NCBI GenBank assembly: GCA_005879775.1
Contig: VBJX01000035.1
Span: 1-8,571 of the forward strand
Length of the DNA: 8,571 nt
From: Chloroflexota bacterium
GTDB taxonomy: Bacteria; Chloroflexota; Limnocylindria; QHBO01
Direction of reading: 5' to 3'
Both the position numbers and the translations under genes were made by a program. A model generated the notes under the pieces. It had not been told where the DNA came from, did not search any database, and saw only the letters and a program-made list of their open reading frames with translations. Position 1 is the stretch's first letter, and each line of letters starts with the position of its first letter. Below are positions 1-8,224 of the stretch, one piece after another.

Positions 1-614
1 CGAGGCTGGCCCGTCTACGCCGAAACCTGCCCGCACTACCTGACCTTCGACCACGGCCGCTACGAAGGGGACGACGAGGCGGAGGTGATCAAGAGCGTCA
101 TCTCCCCGCCGCTCCGCTCCGAAGCCGATCGCGAGTCGCTGTGGCTCGGCCTGCGCGCGGGTGGGCTGGACACGATCGCCAGCGACCACGTGCCGGATCG
201 GCTCAGCGTGGAGAAGCAGGTCCCCGCACCTCCCTTTCCCCAGATCAGCAACGGAGCGCCCGGCATCGAGACCCTGCTGGGCGTGTCATACGCCATGGGG
301 GTCGCCGGCGGCCGGATCAGCATCGAGCGGCTCGTCGACCTGCTGGCTACCACCCCGGCGCGCCTCTTCGGAATGCCGGCCAAGGGGGCGATCGAGGTTG
401 CCCGTGATGCCGACCTGGTCATCTTCGACCCGAACGCCATCCGGCCCCTCCGCCAGGCCGATCTGCACCACACCAGCGACTTCACGCCGTACGAGGGGAT
501 GACCGTGCGTGGGGCGGTCCGCAGCGTGCTGCTGCGCGGCGAGCTGATCGTGCGCGACGGTGAGTTCACCGGACGCCGCGGCGGCGGGCGCTTCCTGGAG
601 CGGGCGCTCGCCTC

Positions 615-618
<4 letters not shown>
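1..618 (+). CDS. Dihydropyrimidinase/hydantoinase-family cyclic amidohydrolase, C-terminal part
   Basis: The gene is open from the left edge, and only the last 205 residues are present. Enzymes of this family hydrolyse cyclic amides (dihydropyrimidines, hydantoins, allantoin) in the cytoplasm with a metal centre in a TIM barrel. Visible landmarks are ETCPHYL at residues 8-14, SPPLR at 35-39, and ASDH at 60-63, whose Asp62 is the expected metal-centre aspartate. The loop SNGAPGIET at 83-91 and the closing ADLVIFDP at 137-144 follow. The SNG loop and the tail [13 protein letters not shown] followed by a [15 protein letters not shown] end resemble D-hydantoinases/dihydropyrimidinases more than E. 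coli allantoinase, which has a GGIAG-type loop there. Allantoinase is still possible given the purine-type neighbours. The gene faces the malate synthase operon and its TAG stop overlaps that gene's stop. The family is clear; the substrate is not. Confidence 0.9.
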
Positions 619-2185
<1,567 letters not shown>

Positions 2186-2189
<4 letters not shown>

Positions 2190-2791
2190 GAACGTTCTCC
2201 GCGACGAGGGACAAGAGGCTTGATCGGGCGGTGGGCAGCGGAGTCATCGATCAACGTCTCCAGGCGCCGCTGACGGGTCGCCTCCTGCTTGGCACTCACG
2301 ATCCACCACGTCGCCGCACGCCGATAGCTCGCCGTCTGCGCCTGCCAGTAGCGCCACGCCTCGGCGTTCGCCTGCATGCGGGCGGCCGCATCAGGGGGAA
2401 GATCATGAGGTCGATTCTCGTAGGAGTACGGCGCATCCCGCCGCTGATCGCGCTCCTCGAAGGCCTTTCGGCCGGCCGGATGCATCAGACCCGCCTTCTC
2501 GAGCTCGGCCACCTTGGCGATGTTGACCGCGCTCCAGTTGCTGCGGCGCTTCCGGGGCGTGAAGCGGTTGGCGTGCACCTCGTCGTTGATCCGGTAGCCG
2601 ATCCCATCGATCCAGCCGTAGCAGAGCGCCTGCTCGACCGACTCGGGATAGGTGATCGACGACTTCGCCACGCCCCGCTTGTAGTACCCGACCCACAGCT
2701 CACTCTCCGAATTGTGATGCTCCTCGAGCCAGGCGCGGAACTCGGAGGGACCCGAGAAGAGGTGCACCTCGTCGATGGTGGGGGCCTGCAC
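2186..2791 (-). CDS. YdeI/OmpD-associated (OmdA-like) family protein
   Basis: A 201-residue soluble protein of the YdeI/OmdA group, often annotated as bacteriocin-protection or OmpD-associated. The biochemical role of the group is not established. Landmarks are FRAWLEEHH at 18-26, [16 protein letters not shown] at 48-63, [15 protein letters not shown] at 76-90, and the C-terminal [15 protein letters not shown] at 167-181. I see no signal peptide or membrane segment. The GTG start at 2791 directly abuts the TAG of the FAD-subunit gene, with GAGGG ten bases upstream, and the stop overlaps the malate synthase start (GTGA). It is therefore embedded in the operon between xanthine dehydrogenase and malate synthase. 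No enzymatic link to purine oxidation is known to me, so its presence may be incidental or reflect stress tolerance. Confidence 0.88.
2197..2200 (-). promoter_or_regulatory. Ribosome binding site of malate synthase
   Basis: GGAG on the minus strand lies seven bases before the GTG at 2189. It lies inside the end of the upstream gene and supports this non-ATG start. The first in-frame ATG lies far downstream and would remove conserved sequence. Confidence 0.6.
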
Positions 2792-3655
2792 CTACCAGCC
2801 ACCCTCGTCACGGATGAGCCGATGCAGCACGCGAGCCGCCACCGCCCGCCGGTAATCGGCGCTCGATCGCACGTCGTCGATCGGCTCGATCTCTGCCGCG
2901 AGCGTTGCCGCCGCCTCGTCGGCGGTCGCCTCGGAGGGTGATGATCCTTCCAGCACGGCTTCCGTGCGAGGGACGCGAACCGGCGTGGCCGCCACAGAGC
3001 CGAGCGCCAGCCGCACATCGCGCCATGGGGAGGAGTCCTGGCCTGGGTCGGTGCGCCAGGCAAGGGCCATCACCACCTTGGAGATGGCCTGCGCGCGGCG
3101 GGTGCCGACCTTGCGGAAGCGCACCTGGCGGTCCGCCACCAGCGGCAGGCGGATGCGGACGATCAGCTCATCGGCGGCGAGCGCGGTCTCGCGGTACTTC
3201 GGCCAGAACTCGATCGCTGCGACCGCCCGCTCCCCGCGGACGCTGCCGAGCACCAGCTCGGCGTCACAGGCGAGCAGGATGGGCAGGGTGTCGCCGGCGG
3301 GGGAGGCATTTGCCGCGTTCCCGCCGATCGTGCCCCGGTTCTGGATCTGCGCGGCGCCGATGGTCGCCGCCGCCTCGGCCAACGCGGGAAGGTGCTCGGC
3401 GACGATGACCGACTGCCGGATCTCCGTGTAGGTGGTCAGCGCTCCCAGGACGAGCGTCCCGCCCTCCAGGCTGATCCCGCGCAGCTCCTCGAGCCCCCAC
3501 AGGTCCAGCACCCGCTCCGGTGGCTCACCAATCTCGCCGGTGATCTGCACCAGCAGGTCAGTGCCGCCGGCCATGGGGCGGTGCGGCTCGCCGGCGATCA
3601 CGGCATAGGCCTCCGGGAGCGACCGCGGGGATGCCACCGGCGGCTCGATCGGCAT
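2792..3655 (-). CDS. xdhB: Xanthine dehydrogenase FAD-binding subunit
   Basis: Medium subunit (287 residues) of a three-subunit molybdenum hydroxylase. It takes electrons from the 2Fe-2S clusters onto FAD and passes them to NAD+ or another acceptor. The N-terminal half has the two FAD-binding motifs AGGTD (29-33) and TIGGNAANASPAGD (109-122). RKVGTRRAQAISKV at 181-194 and a C-terminal DDVRSSADYRRAVA segment (260-273) are typical of the CoxM/FAD family's C-terminal domain. The ATG start at 3655 lies four bases after the stop of the Fe-S subunit gene. No clear Shine-Dalgarno precedes it, so re-initiation by ribosomes finishing the upstream gene is likely. The symbol follows the E. coli-style scheme (A = Mo, B = FAD, C = Fe-S); Bacillus PucC is the comparable subunit. 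Confidence 0.95.
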   Translation of the reverse strand: MPIEPPVASPRSLPEAYAVIAGEPHRPMAGGTDLLVQITGEIGEPPERVLDLWGLEELRGISLEGGTLVLGALTTYTEIRQSVIVAEHLPALAEAAATIGAAQIQNRGTIGGNAANASPAGDTLPILLACDAELVLGSVRGERAVAAIEFWPKYRETALAADELIVRIRLPLVADRQVRFRKVGTRRAQAISKVVMALAWRTDPGQDSSPWRDVRLALGSVAATPVRVPRTEAVLEGSSPSEATADEAAATLAAEIEPIDDVRSSADYRRAVAARVLHRLIRDEGGW

Positions 3656-3659
3656 CGGG

Positions 3660-4166
3660 CTAGATCGGCTGGTCGCTGAGCTGTGGATCGACCGCCCGGC
3701 GGCGCTCAGCCGCCAGGGCGATGGCGTCGATGATCTTTGTGTAGCCGGTGCAGCGGCACAGGTTGCCGCCGATCGCCTCGCGAATCGCTCCCTCGCCGGG
3801 GACCGTGTGCTCGACCGCCTGCGCCTCCAGGAAGGCCTCGGCCGCCATCAGCATCCCTGGCGTGCAGATGCCGCACTGGGCGCCGCCGGTCTCCAGGAAC
3901 GCGGCCTGCAGGTCGCCCAGCTGCTCGCCGGCGGCCAGGCCCTCGACCGTCCGCACGCTCACCCCGTCGACCTGGCAGACCGGCACCAGGCACGAGTCGA
4001 CCACCGCGCCGTCGAGCAGGACGCTGCACGCACCGCACTCGCCCTCGCCACAGCCCTCCTTGGTTCCCGTCATTCCCAGGTCCTCGCGCAGGACGTCGAG
4101 CAGGCGGCGCATGCCCGGCACCTCGACCTCGACCGGGTCGCCGTTGACGAAGAACCGATAGCTCAC
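3660..4166 (-). CDS. xdhC: Xanthine dehydrogenase 2Fe-2S subunit
   Basis: Small electron-transfer subunit (168 residues) linking the molybdenum site to FAD. The N-terminal plant-ferredoxin-like domain carries Cys39, Cys44, Cys47 and Cys59 for one cluster. The C-terminal helical domain carries Cys98, Cys101, Cys137 and Cys139 (QCGIC and LCRCT motifs) for the second. All eight ligands are present and the length is normal. The start is a GTG at 4166 overlapping the molybdopterin-subunit stop as GTGA, with a purine-rich GGAGCAGGGGG stretch just upstream. The symbol follows the E. coli subunit naming and should not be confused with the XdhC molybdenum-insertion chaperone, which is a different protein and is not seen here. 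Confidence 0.96.
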   Translation of the reverse strand: MSYRFFVNGDPVEVEVPGMRRLLDVLREDLGMTGTKEGCGEGECGACSVLLDGAVVDSCLVPVCQVDGVSVRTVEGLAAGEQLGDLQAAFLETGGAQCGICTPGMLMAAEAFLEAQAVEHTVPGEGAIREAIGGNLCRCTGYTKIIDAIALAAERRRAVDPQLSDQPI

Positions 4167-6469
4167 GCCGCCCCCTGCTCCGGCTTCGGCGCGCTGAACC
4201 CCGGCGCGGGCGGTGGCAACGCTCCGGTCAGGGCAGCCAGGATCCGCTCCGGGGTGGCCGGCAGGTCATGGATCCAGACACCCGTCGCGTCGTGGATGGC
4301 GGCCACCACCGCCGGGGCGCCGACGTCCATCGGCAGCTCGCCGACTCCCTTCGCCCCGTGTGGAGCACCGGAGAACGGCTTCTCGACCAGGATCGAATGG
4401 AAGGCGGGAGCGTCGAGGGCGGTCGGAATCAGGTAGGTCGACAGGCGATCATTCAGGTAGCGCCCGTCGACCAGCTTCATCTCCTCGATCGTGGCGTAGC
4501 CGACCGCCTGCAGCGTGCCGCCCTCCACCTGGCCCTCGGCCATGATCGGATGGATGGCATGGCCGATGTCATCGGCCGAGACGACGTCGTTCACCGCCAC
4601 CTCGCCGGTGTCCAGGTCGACCTCGACCTGGGCCACGGCACAGGCCCAGCCGAAGGCCGGATACGCGTCACCGGTGTAGGTGGCGTCGTCGAACGGGACG
4701 CCCGGGTACGGCTCGAACTGCTCGTCGACCCGCAGCCCGCCGTGCTCCGCGGCGAACTGGCGGTAGCCCTCGCGGAATGGGCGACGGGTCGCCTCCTCGA
4801 CCTGCCTGCGCAGCCTGCGCGCGGCCTTGATCAGGAGGCCGCCCACCACCATCGCGGTGCGAGAGGCGACGGTCGGGCCGGAGTCCGGGACGACGCTGGT
4901 GTCCTGTGGCGCGATCTCGACCTCGCCGTACTCGACGCCAAGCTCACTGGCGATCAGCTGCGGAAAGATGGTCTTGGTCCCCTGGCCCATCTCGGTGGAG
5001 GCGGTGAGGATCCGGATCCCACCCTCCCCGGTCAGCTCGACCGATGCCACGCTGGCCAGGTGCACCTCGCCGGAGCCGGTGAAGCCGGCTCCATGCCAGG
5101 CCAGGGCCAGGCCGATCCCCGACGCACGCCGCGCCCCGGCATTGCGTGCCTCGCGCGCCGCCCGTGTCTGCTCCAGGTGCCGAGCGAAGTCGCTCGCCTC
5201 GGCGGCCGCCTCCAGCACGTCGACGCCTCCGACGCTCTCGCGCAGCACCTGGCCGGTGGGCGTGATGTCGCCCTCGCGGTAGACCCAGCGCCGGCGCAGC
5301 TCGAGCGGGCTGATCTCCAGGGCCTCGGCGATGCGGTTCACCTGCATCTCGGCGGCGAACTCGGTCTGCGGCGCGCCGAAGCCGCGGAACGCGCCGTTCG
5401 GCGGCGTGTTGGTAGCCATCGCCCGGCCGACGATCCGCACGTTCGGGCAGCGGTACGGACCGCCGGCGTGCAGGGTGCCGCGGCTCAGCACGACCGGCGT
5501 CAGCGTGCAGTAGGCGCCGCCGTCCATGACCACCTCGATCTCCTGCGCCACCAGCCGGCCGTCGCGGGTCACGCCGCTGCGGTGGTGGACGATCGCCGGA
5601 TGGCGCTTGGTGGTGGCGCTGATGTCCTCGTGGCGGTCGTAGATCATGCGCACCGGCTTGCCGACCTTGCGCGCCAGGAGGGCGGCGTGCAGGGCGATCA
5701 TCGAGGGGTACTCCTCCTTGCCCCCGAAGCCGCCGCCGGTCTCCGCCTGGATGACCACGGCCTGCGCATCGGTCAGGTTGAGCGCCCGCTTCATCGCCTT
5801 GTGGATGTAGTACGGGCACTGCAGCGAGCCGTGGACCGTGATCCCTCCGTCCTCGCGCGGCACGCCGATCATCGCCTGGTTCTCGATGTAGAGCTGCTCC
5901 TGGTGTCCGACCCGATAGGTCCCCTCGATCACGAGGTCCGCCTCGGCGAAGCCGCTCTCCATGTCGCCGCGCTTCACCTCGTAGCGCGCGAACTCGCGAG
6001 TCGAGGCCAGCGGGTCGAAGACCGCAGGCAGTGGCTCGGTGCGGATCCGCACCCGGCGCCGCGCCTCGCGCAGCGTGGCCCGGTCGGCGGCGGCCAGCAG
6101 GCAGATCGGCTCCGCCTGATGCTGGATCTCGCCGTTGAGCGGGACCAGGATCGGCTGGTCGTCGCGGATCAGGCTGACGACGTTCTCCCCGGGAATGTCG
6201 GCCGCGGTGATGACCGCCACGCGACTCCAGTCGAAGCCCGGGTCAAGCTCGATCGCCAGCAGCCGGGCGCGTGGTTCGCTCGACCGGATGGTGGCGCCGT
6301 ACCAGGCACCGGGAAAGACGAGGTCGTCCGCGTACTTCGCCTGGCCGGTGAGCTTGGCCGGCCCCTCGCGGCGCGGGGGGAGCCGCGACTCGATGCGTCC
6401 CGGCGTGGGCGCCCCGGGCGGGACGATGAGGGCCTCGGGCGCGGGCCTCCGCGTCAGCGTGCGGGTCAT
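4163..6469 (-). CDS. xdhA: Xanthine dehydrogenase molybdopterin-binding subunit
   Basis: Catalytic large subunit (768 residues from the chosen start), which hydroxylates hypoxanthine and xanthine at a molybdopterin-bound Mo. The N-terminal hammerhead domain is followed by two large Mo-cofactor-binding domains. GGGFGGKE spans residues 245-252, GAFRGFG 359-365, EMGQGT 493-498, GPTVASRT 531-538 and KGVGE 707-711. By comparison with bovine xanthine oxidoreductase, Gln217, Glu252, Arg362 and Glu711 match Gln767, Glu802, Arg880 and the catalytic Glu1261. Glu802 and Arg880 are the purine-contacting residues, replaced in aldehyde oxidases, so a purine substrate is favoured. The CO dehydrogenase AYRCSFR loop is absent. 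I chose the ATG at 6469 over an upstream TTG at 6499 because GGAGG lies seven bases before it. The frame overlaps the Fe-S gene (GTGA). Bacillus PucD is comparable. Confidence 0.96.
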   Translation of the reverse strand: MTRTLTRRPAPEALIVPPGAPTPGRIESRLPPRREGPAKLTGQAKYADDLVFPGAWYGATIRSSEPRARLLAIELDPGFDWSRVAVITAADIPGENVVSLIRDDQPILVPLNGEIQHQAEPICLLAAADRATLREARRRVRIRTEPLPAVFDPLASTREFARYEVKRGDMESGFAEADLVIEGTYRVGHQEQLYIENQAMIGVPREDGGITVHGSLQCPYYIHKAMKRALNLTDAQAVVIQAETGGGFGGKEEYPSMIALHAALLARKVGKPVRMIYDRHEDISATTKRHPAIVHHRSGVTRDGRLVAQEIEVVMDGGAYCTLTPVVLSRGTLHAGGPYRCPNVRIVGRAMATNTPPNGAFRGFGAPQTEFAAEMQVNRIAEALEISPLELRRRWVYREGDITPTGQVLRESVGGVDVLEAAAEASDFARHLEQTRAAREARNAGARRASGIGLALAWHGAGFTGSGEVHLASVASVELTGEGGIRILTASTEMGQGTKTIFPQLIASELGVEYGEVEIAPQDTSVVPDSGPTVASRTAMVVGGLLIKAARRLRRQVEEATRRPFREGYRQFAAEHGGLRVDEQFEPYPGVPFDDATYTGDAYPAFGWACAVAQVEVDLDTGEVAVNDVVSADDIGHAIHPIMAEGQVEGGTLQAVGYATIEEMKLVDGRYLNDRLSTYLIPTALDAPAFHSILVEKPFSGAPHGAKGVGELPMDVGAPAVVAAIHDATGVWIHDLPATPERILAALTGALPPPAPGFSAPKPEQGAA

Positions 6470-6474
6470 CCCTG

Positions 6475-6481
6475 CCCCTCC
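6475..6481 (-). promoter_or_regulatory. Ribosome binding site of the XDH molybdopterin subunit
   Basis: GGAGGGG on the minus strand, with its GGAGG core ending seven bases before the ATG at 6469. It decides this start over the in-frame TTG thirty bases upstream, which would place the site inside the coding region. Confidence 0.7.
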
Positions 6482-6484
6482 ATC

Positions 6485-6514
6485 GCCGAATCGTACCAAC
6501 GCAAGGCCGAATCG
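6485..6514 (-). repeat. Tandem 9-bp direct repeat upstream of the XDH operon (candidate operator)
   Basis: The sequence GCCGAATCG (plus strand) occurs at 6485-6493 and 6506-6514, 21 bases start to start, about two helical turns. The distal copy sits in a short palindrome, CCGA-A-TCGG (6507-6515). On the minus strand TACGAT (6495-6490) overlaps the proximal copy and could be a -10 element about 20 bases before the start codon, but no convincing -35 is present. The position just ahead of the first gene of the operon suits a regulator site. This is inference from spacing and location only. Confidence 0.3.
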
Positions 6515-6554
6515 GTCCGACTTGAGGGGAATGAGGACTGCTGAGAGAGCGGGA

Positions 6555-6620
6555 TCAGGGTCTGGACCGACGCAGCCAGATGAGGCACGCGATCACCACG
6601 GCCGCCACCACCAGACCCAT
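6555..6620 (-). CDS. Possible 21-residue single-pass membrane peptide
   Basis: This short frame starts at the ATG at 6620 and lies wholly in the gap between the deacylase-like gene and the XDH operon. It encodes a hydrophobic core (GLVVAAVVIACLIWL) followed by a basic tail (RRSRP), the shape of a small transmembrane peptide. No Shine-Dalgarno precedes the ATG, and in-frame sequence further upstream only overlaps the neighbouring gene in another frame. It could be a real small protein, the leftover 3' end of a lost membrane-protein gene, or chance. I do not recognise it. Confidence 0.2.
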   Translation of the reverse strand: MGLVVAAVVIACLIWLRRSRP

Positions 6621-6642
6621 GGGCAGTAGAGGGACAGACCCA

Positions 6643-7806
6643 TCATTGGGGCTTCTGCCCGCGTCGCAGCGCGCGGCCGGGCAGCGCGCCGGTGTGACGG
6701 CCGCTGTCGACCACGAGCTGGCCGTTGACGACGACGTACTCGATCCCATCGGGGAAGCGGCGCGGCTCGTCATACGTGGCGTTGGAACGGACACGAGCCG
6801 GATCGAGGATCACCAGGTCGGCGGCATACCCGTTCCGCAGCAGCCCGCGGTCGTGGAGCCCCAGGCGGGCAGCCGGCGCCGAGGTCATCTTGCGCACCGC
6901 CTCCTCGAGGCTGAGCAGCTGCTCGTCGCGCACGAACTGGCCGAGGATGCGCGGGAAGGAGCCGTAGGTCCGTGGCGACGGCTTCTCGCCAAGGAAGGTT
7001 GAATCGGTGCCGACCATCCCCACCGGGTGGCGCACGAAGTGGGGGAGCGTCTCGCTCCACGGACCGCTGGTCACCTGCGCCACTCCCAGGTTCTCGGCCA
7101 GCAACAGGTCGCAGATGGCATCCAGCGCGTCGGAGCCGGTCTCGCGCATCACGTCGGCCAGCGTCCCGGACTCCCAGCGGAGGTTCTCCGGTCGGGTGAA
7201 GGCTCCCAGACGCAGGTCCGCCCAGCCGGCCGGCCCGGTGTAGGCGGCTCCTCGTGCGGTCATCTCGGCCCGCAGCCGATCGCGCGTGGCCCCATCGGCG
7301 AGGCGCTCCTTGAGGGCCATCGGTCCACCCGACTGGACCCATTGCGGCAGCTGGATCAGCAGCCGGGTCGATGCCCACTCGTACGGATATGAGTCGAAGG
7401 TCACGTCGTGGCCCGCCTGGCGGGCCTCATCCACCAGCGCGAGGAGCTGCTCGGGTCCACCGGGATGCGTCTGGTGGTGATAGAAGTGCGTCAGGTGGAC
7501 GGGCCCATTGCCCCGCCGCCCGATCTCGATCGCCTCGCGGAAGGGGTCCAGGAAGCGGTCCCCCAGCGGGTAGCGCACGTGGGTGTGGTAGAAGCCGCCG
7601 TGTCGTGCCGCCTCGTTGGTGAGCGCGGCGAGCTCATCGGTCGAGGCGTAGGCGCCGGGCGGGTAGTCGAGTCCGGTCGAGATGCCGAAGGCTCCCTCCT
7701 CCATCGCCTCGCGCAGCATCGCCCGCATGTTGGCCATTGCCACATCAGTGGCCGGCTCTTCCTCCCAGCCGATGGCGCCGATGCGCAGCGCGCTGTTGGC
7801 GGTCGT
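6643..7806 (-). CDS. N-acyl-D-amino-acid deacylase-like amidohydrolase, C-terminal fragment (frameshifted)
   Basis: This is the downstream part of a gene whose N-terminal part lies at 7745-8224 in another frame. The frame is open back to an ATG at 7929, but family-like sequence begins only near 7803 (TANSALRIGA), so there is no natural start here. Family landmarks are EEGAFGISTGLDYPPG, the HTHVR and VHLTH histidine motifs, the GTDS aspartate, and RTYGSFPRILGQF followed by LSLEEAVRKMTS. ADLVILDP closes the catalytic domain, and a normal C-terminus follows. About 385 family-like residues are intact. Joined with the N-terminal part, the protein would be about 526 residues, normal for COG3653-type D-aminoacylases. 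It acts, if functional, as a zinc-dependent amide hydrolase; the substrate is unknown. Confidence 0.85.
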   Translation of the reverse strand, partial: TTANSALRIGAIGWEEEPATDVAMANMRAMLREAMEEGAFGISTGLDYPPGAYASTDELAALTNEAARHGGFYHTHVRYPLGDRFLDPFREAIEIGRRGNGPVHLTHFYHHQTHPGGPEQLLALVDEARQAGHDVTFDSYPYEWASTRLLIQLPQWVQSGGPMALKERLADGATRDRLRAEMTARGAAYTGPAGWADLRLGAFTRPENLRWESGTLADVMRETGSDALDAICDLLLAENLGVAQVTSGPWSETLPHFVRHPVGMVGTDSTFLGEKPSPRTYGSFPRILGQFVRDEQLLSLEEAVRKMTSAPAARLGLHDRGLLRNGYAADLVILDPARVRSNATYDEPRRFPDGIEYVVVNGQLVVDSGRHTGALPGRALRRGQKPQ

Positions 7807-8224
7807 AGCGCCCGATGTAGCTGGCCATGGTGTCCCAGTCATACGTGATCGCCGGTCGCCCATCGAGGCCGGCATTGAGCTCGACGAAGGCGAGCAGGTC
7901 CTCGCGGTGGGCGAATGGGGCGTATCCATTGCCGTCGACTCCGATCACCTCGGTGGTGACCCCCTGGCGCACCTTCGGCTCGTGGCGAGGATCGGCCAGG
8001 ATCACCAGGCCGCCATGCGAGTGCAGGTCGATGAACCCAGGAGTGACGACCAGGCCGCTCGCGTCGATGGTCCGTGCTGCCCGCGGCTGCCATCCAGCAT
8101 CCCCGATATGGAGCCGGCGCTCGCGCACCCCCACGACTCCCCGCCGCCCGGCCGCCCCGCTGCCATCGACGAGCGTCGCCCCGGTGACGACGAGCTCGAC
8201 CGCGTTGGGCAGAGGTTCGCTCAT
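7745..8224 (-). CDS. N-acyl-D-amino-acid deacylase-like amidohydrolase, N-terminal fragment (frameshifted)
   Basis: This is the upstream part of the split amidohydrolase. It reads in frame from the ATG at 8224 to about residue 141; the remaining residues, to a TGA at 7745, are out-of-frame nonsense. TPGFIDLHSH at 61-70 provides the metal-binding HxH (His68, His70), followed by KVRQGVTTEVIG at 84-95. At the position of the metal-bridging Cys96 of the Alcaligenes D-aminoacylase (GNCG) this protein has Asp97 (GVDGNGYAP), so its metal site or substrate may differ. The start overlaps the stop of the upstream deaminase gene as ATGA. A purine-rich GGAGAGAAG at 8233-8241 could serve as ribosome binding site, so the two are probably coupled. 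Confidence 0.85.
   Translation of the reverse strand: MSEPLPNAVELVVTGATLVDGSGAAGRRGVVGVRERRLHIGDAGWQPRAARTIDASGLVVTPGFIDLHSHGGLVILADPRHEPKVRQGVTTEVIGVDGNGYAPFAHREDLLAFVELNAGLDGRPAITYDWDTMASYIGRYDRQQRAAHRRHRLGGRAGH
7799..7810 (-). other. Frameshift site joining the two amidohydrolase fragments
   Basis: Homology-like sequence leaves one frame after MASYIGRYDR and continues in another at TANSALRIGA. The switch falls at about 7799-7804 on the minus strand. The distance 6643-8224 is 1582 bases, one more than a multiple of three, so one extra base or two missing bases would explain it. There is no homopolymer or slippery heptamer here. A true mutation and an assembly error cannot be separated from the sequence alone. 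Confidence 0.8.

Noticed and set aside
4163..6469. Carbon monoxide dehydrogenase (CoxL) as the identity of the large subunit
   Set aside because: The form I CoxL active-site loop AYRCSFR is absent. The protein instead has GAFRGFG plus a Glu at the purine-contact position, as in xanthine dehydrogenases.
6470..6499. TTG at 6499 as the start of the molybdopterin subunit
   Set aside because: It has no ribosome binding site, and the GGAGG seven bases before the ATG at 6469 would fall inside the coding region.
4268..6544. A 758-codon open frame on the plus strand, antisense to the molybdopterin subunit
   Set aside because: It is composed of Ala/Arg/Gly/Asp/His-rich sequence with no recognisable motif and mirrors the codon structure of the real gene. 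Long antisense frames are expected at this GC content.
6512..6570. Inverted repeat TCGGTCC / GGACCGA as a terminator between the two minus-strand blocks
   Set aside because: The 7-bp arms are separated by about 45 bases with no T-run following, so a hairpin terminator is not supported.
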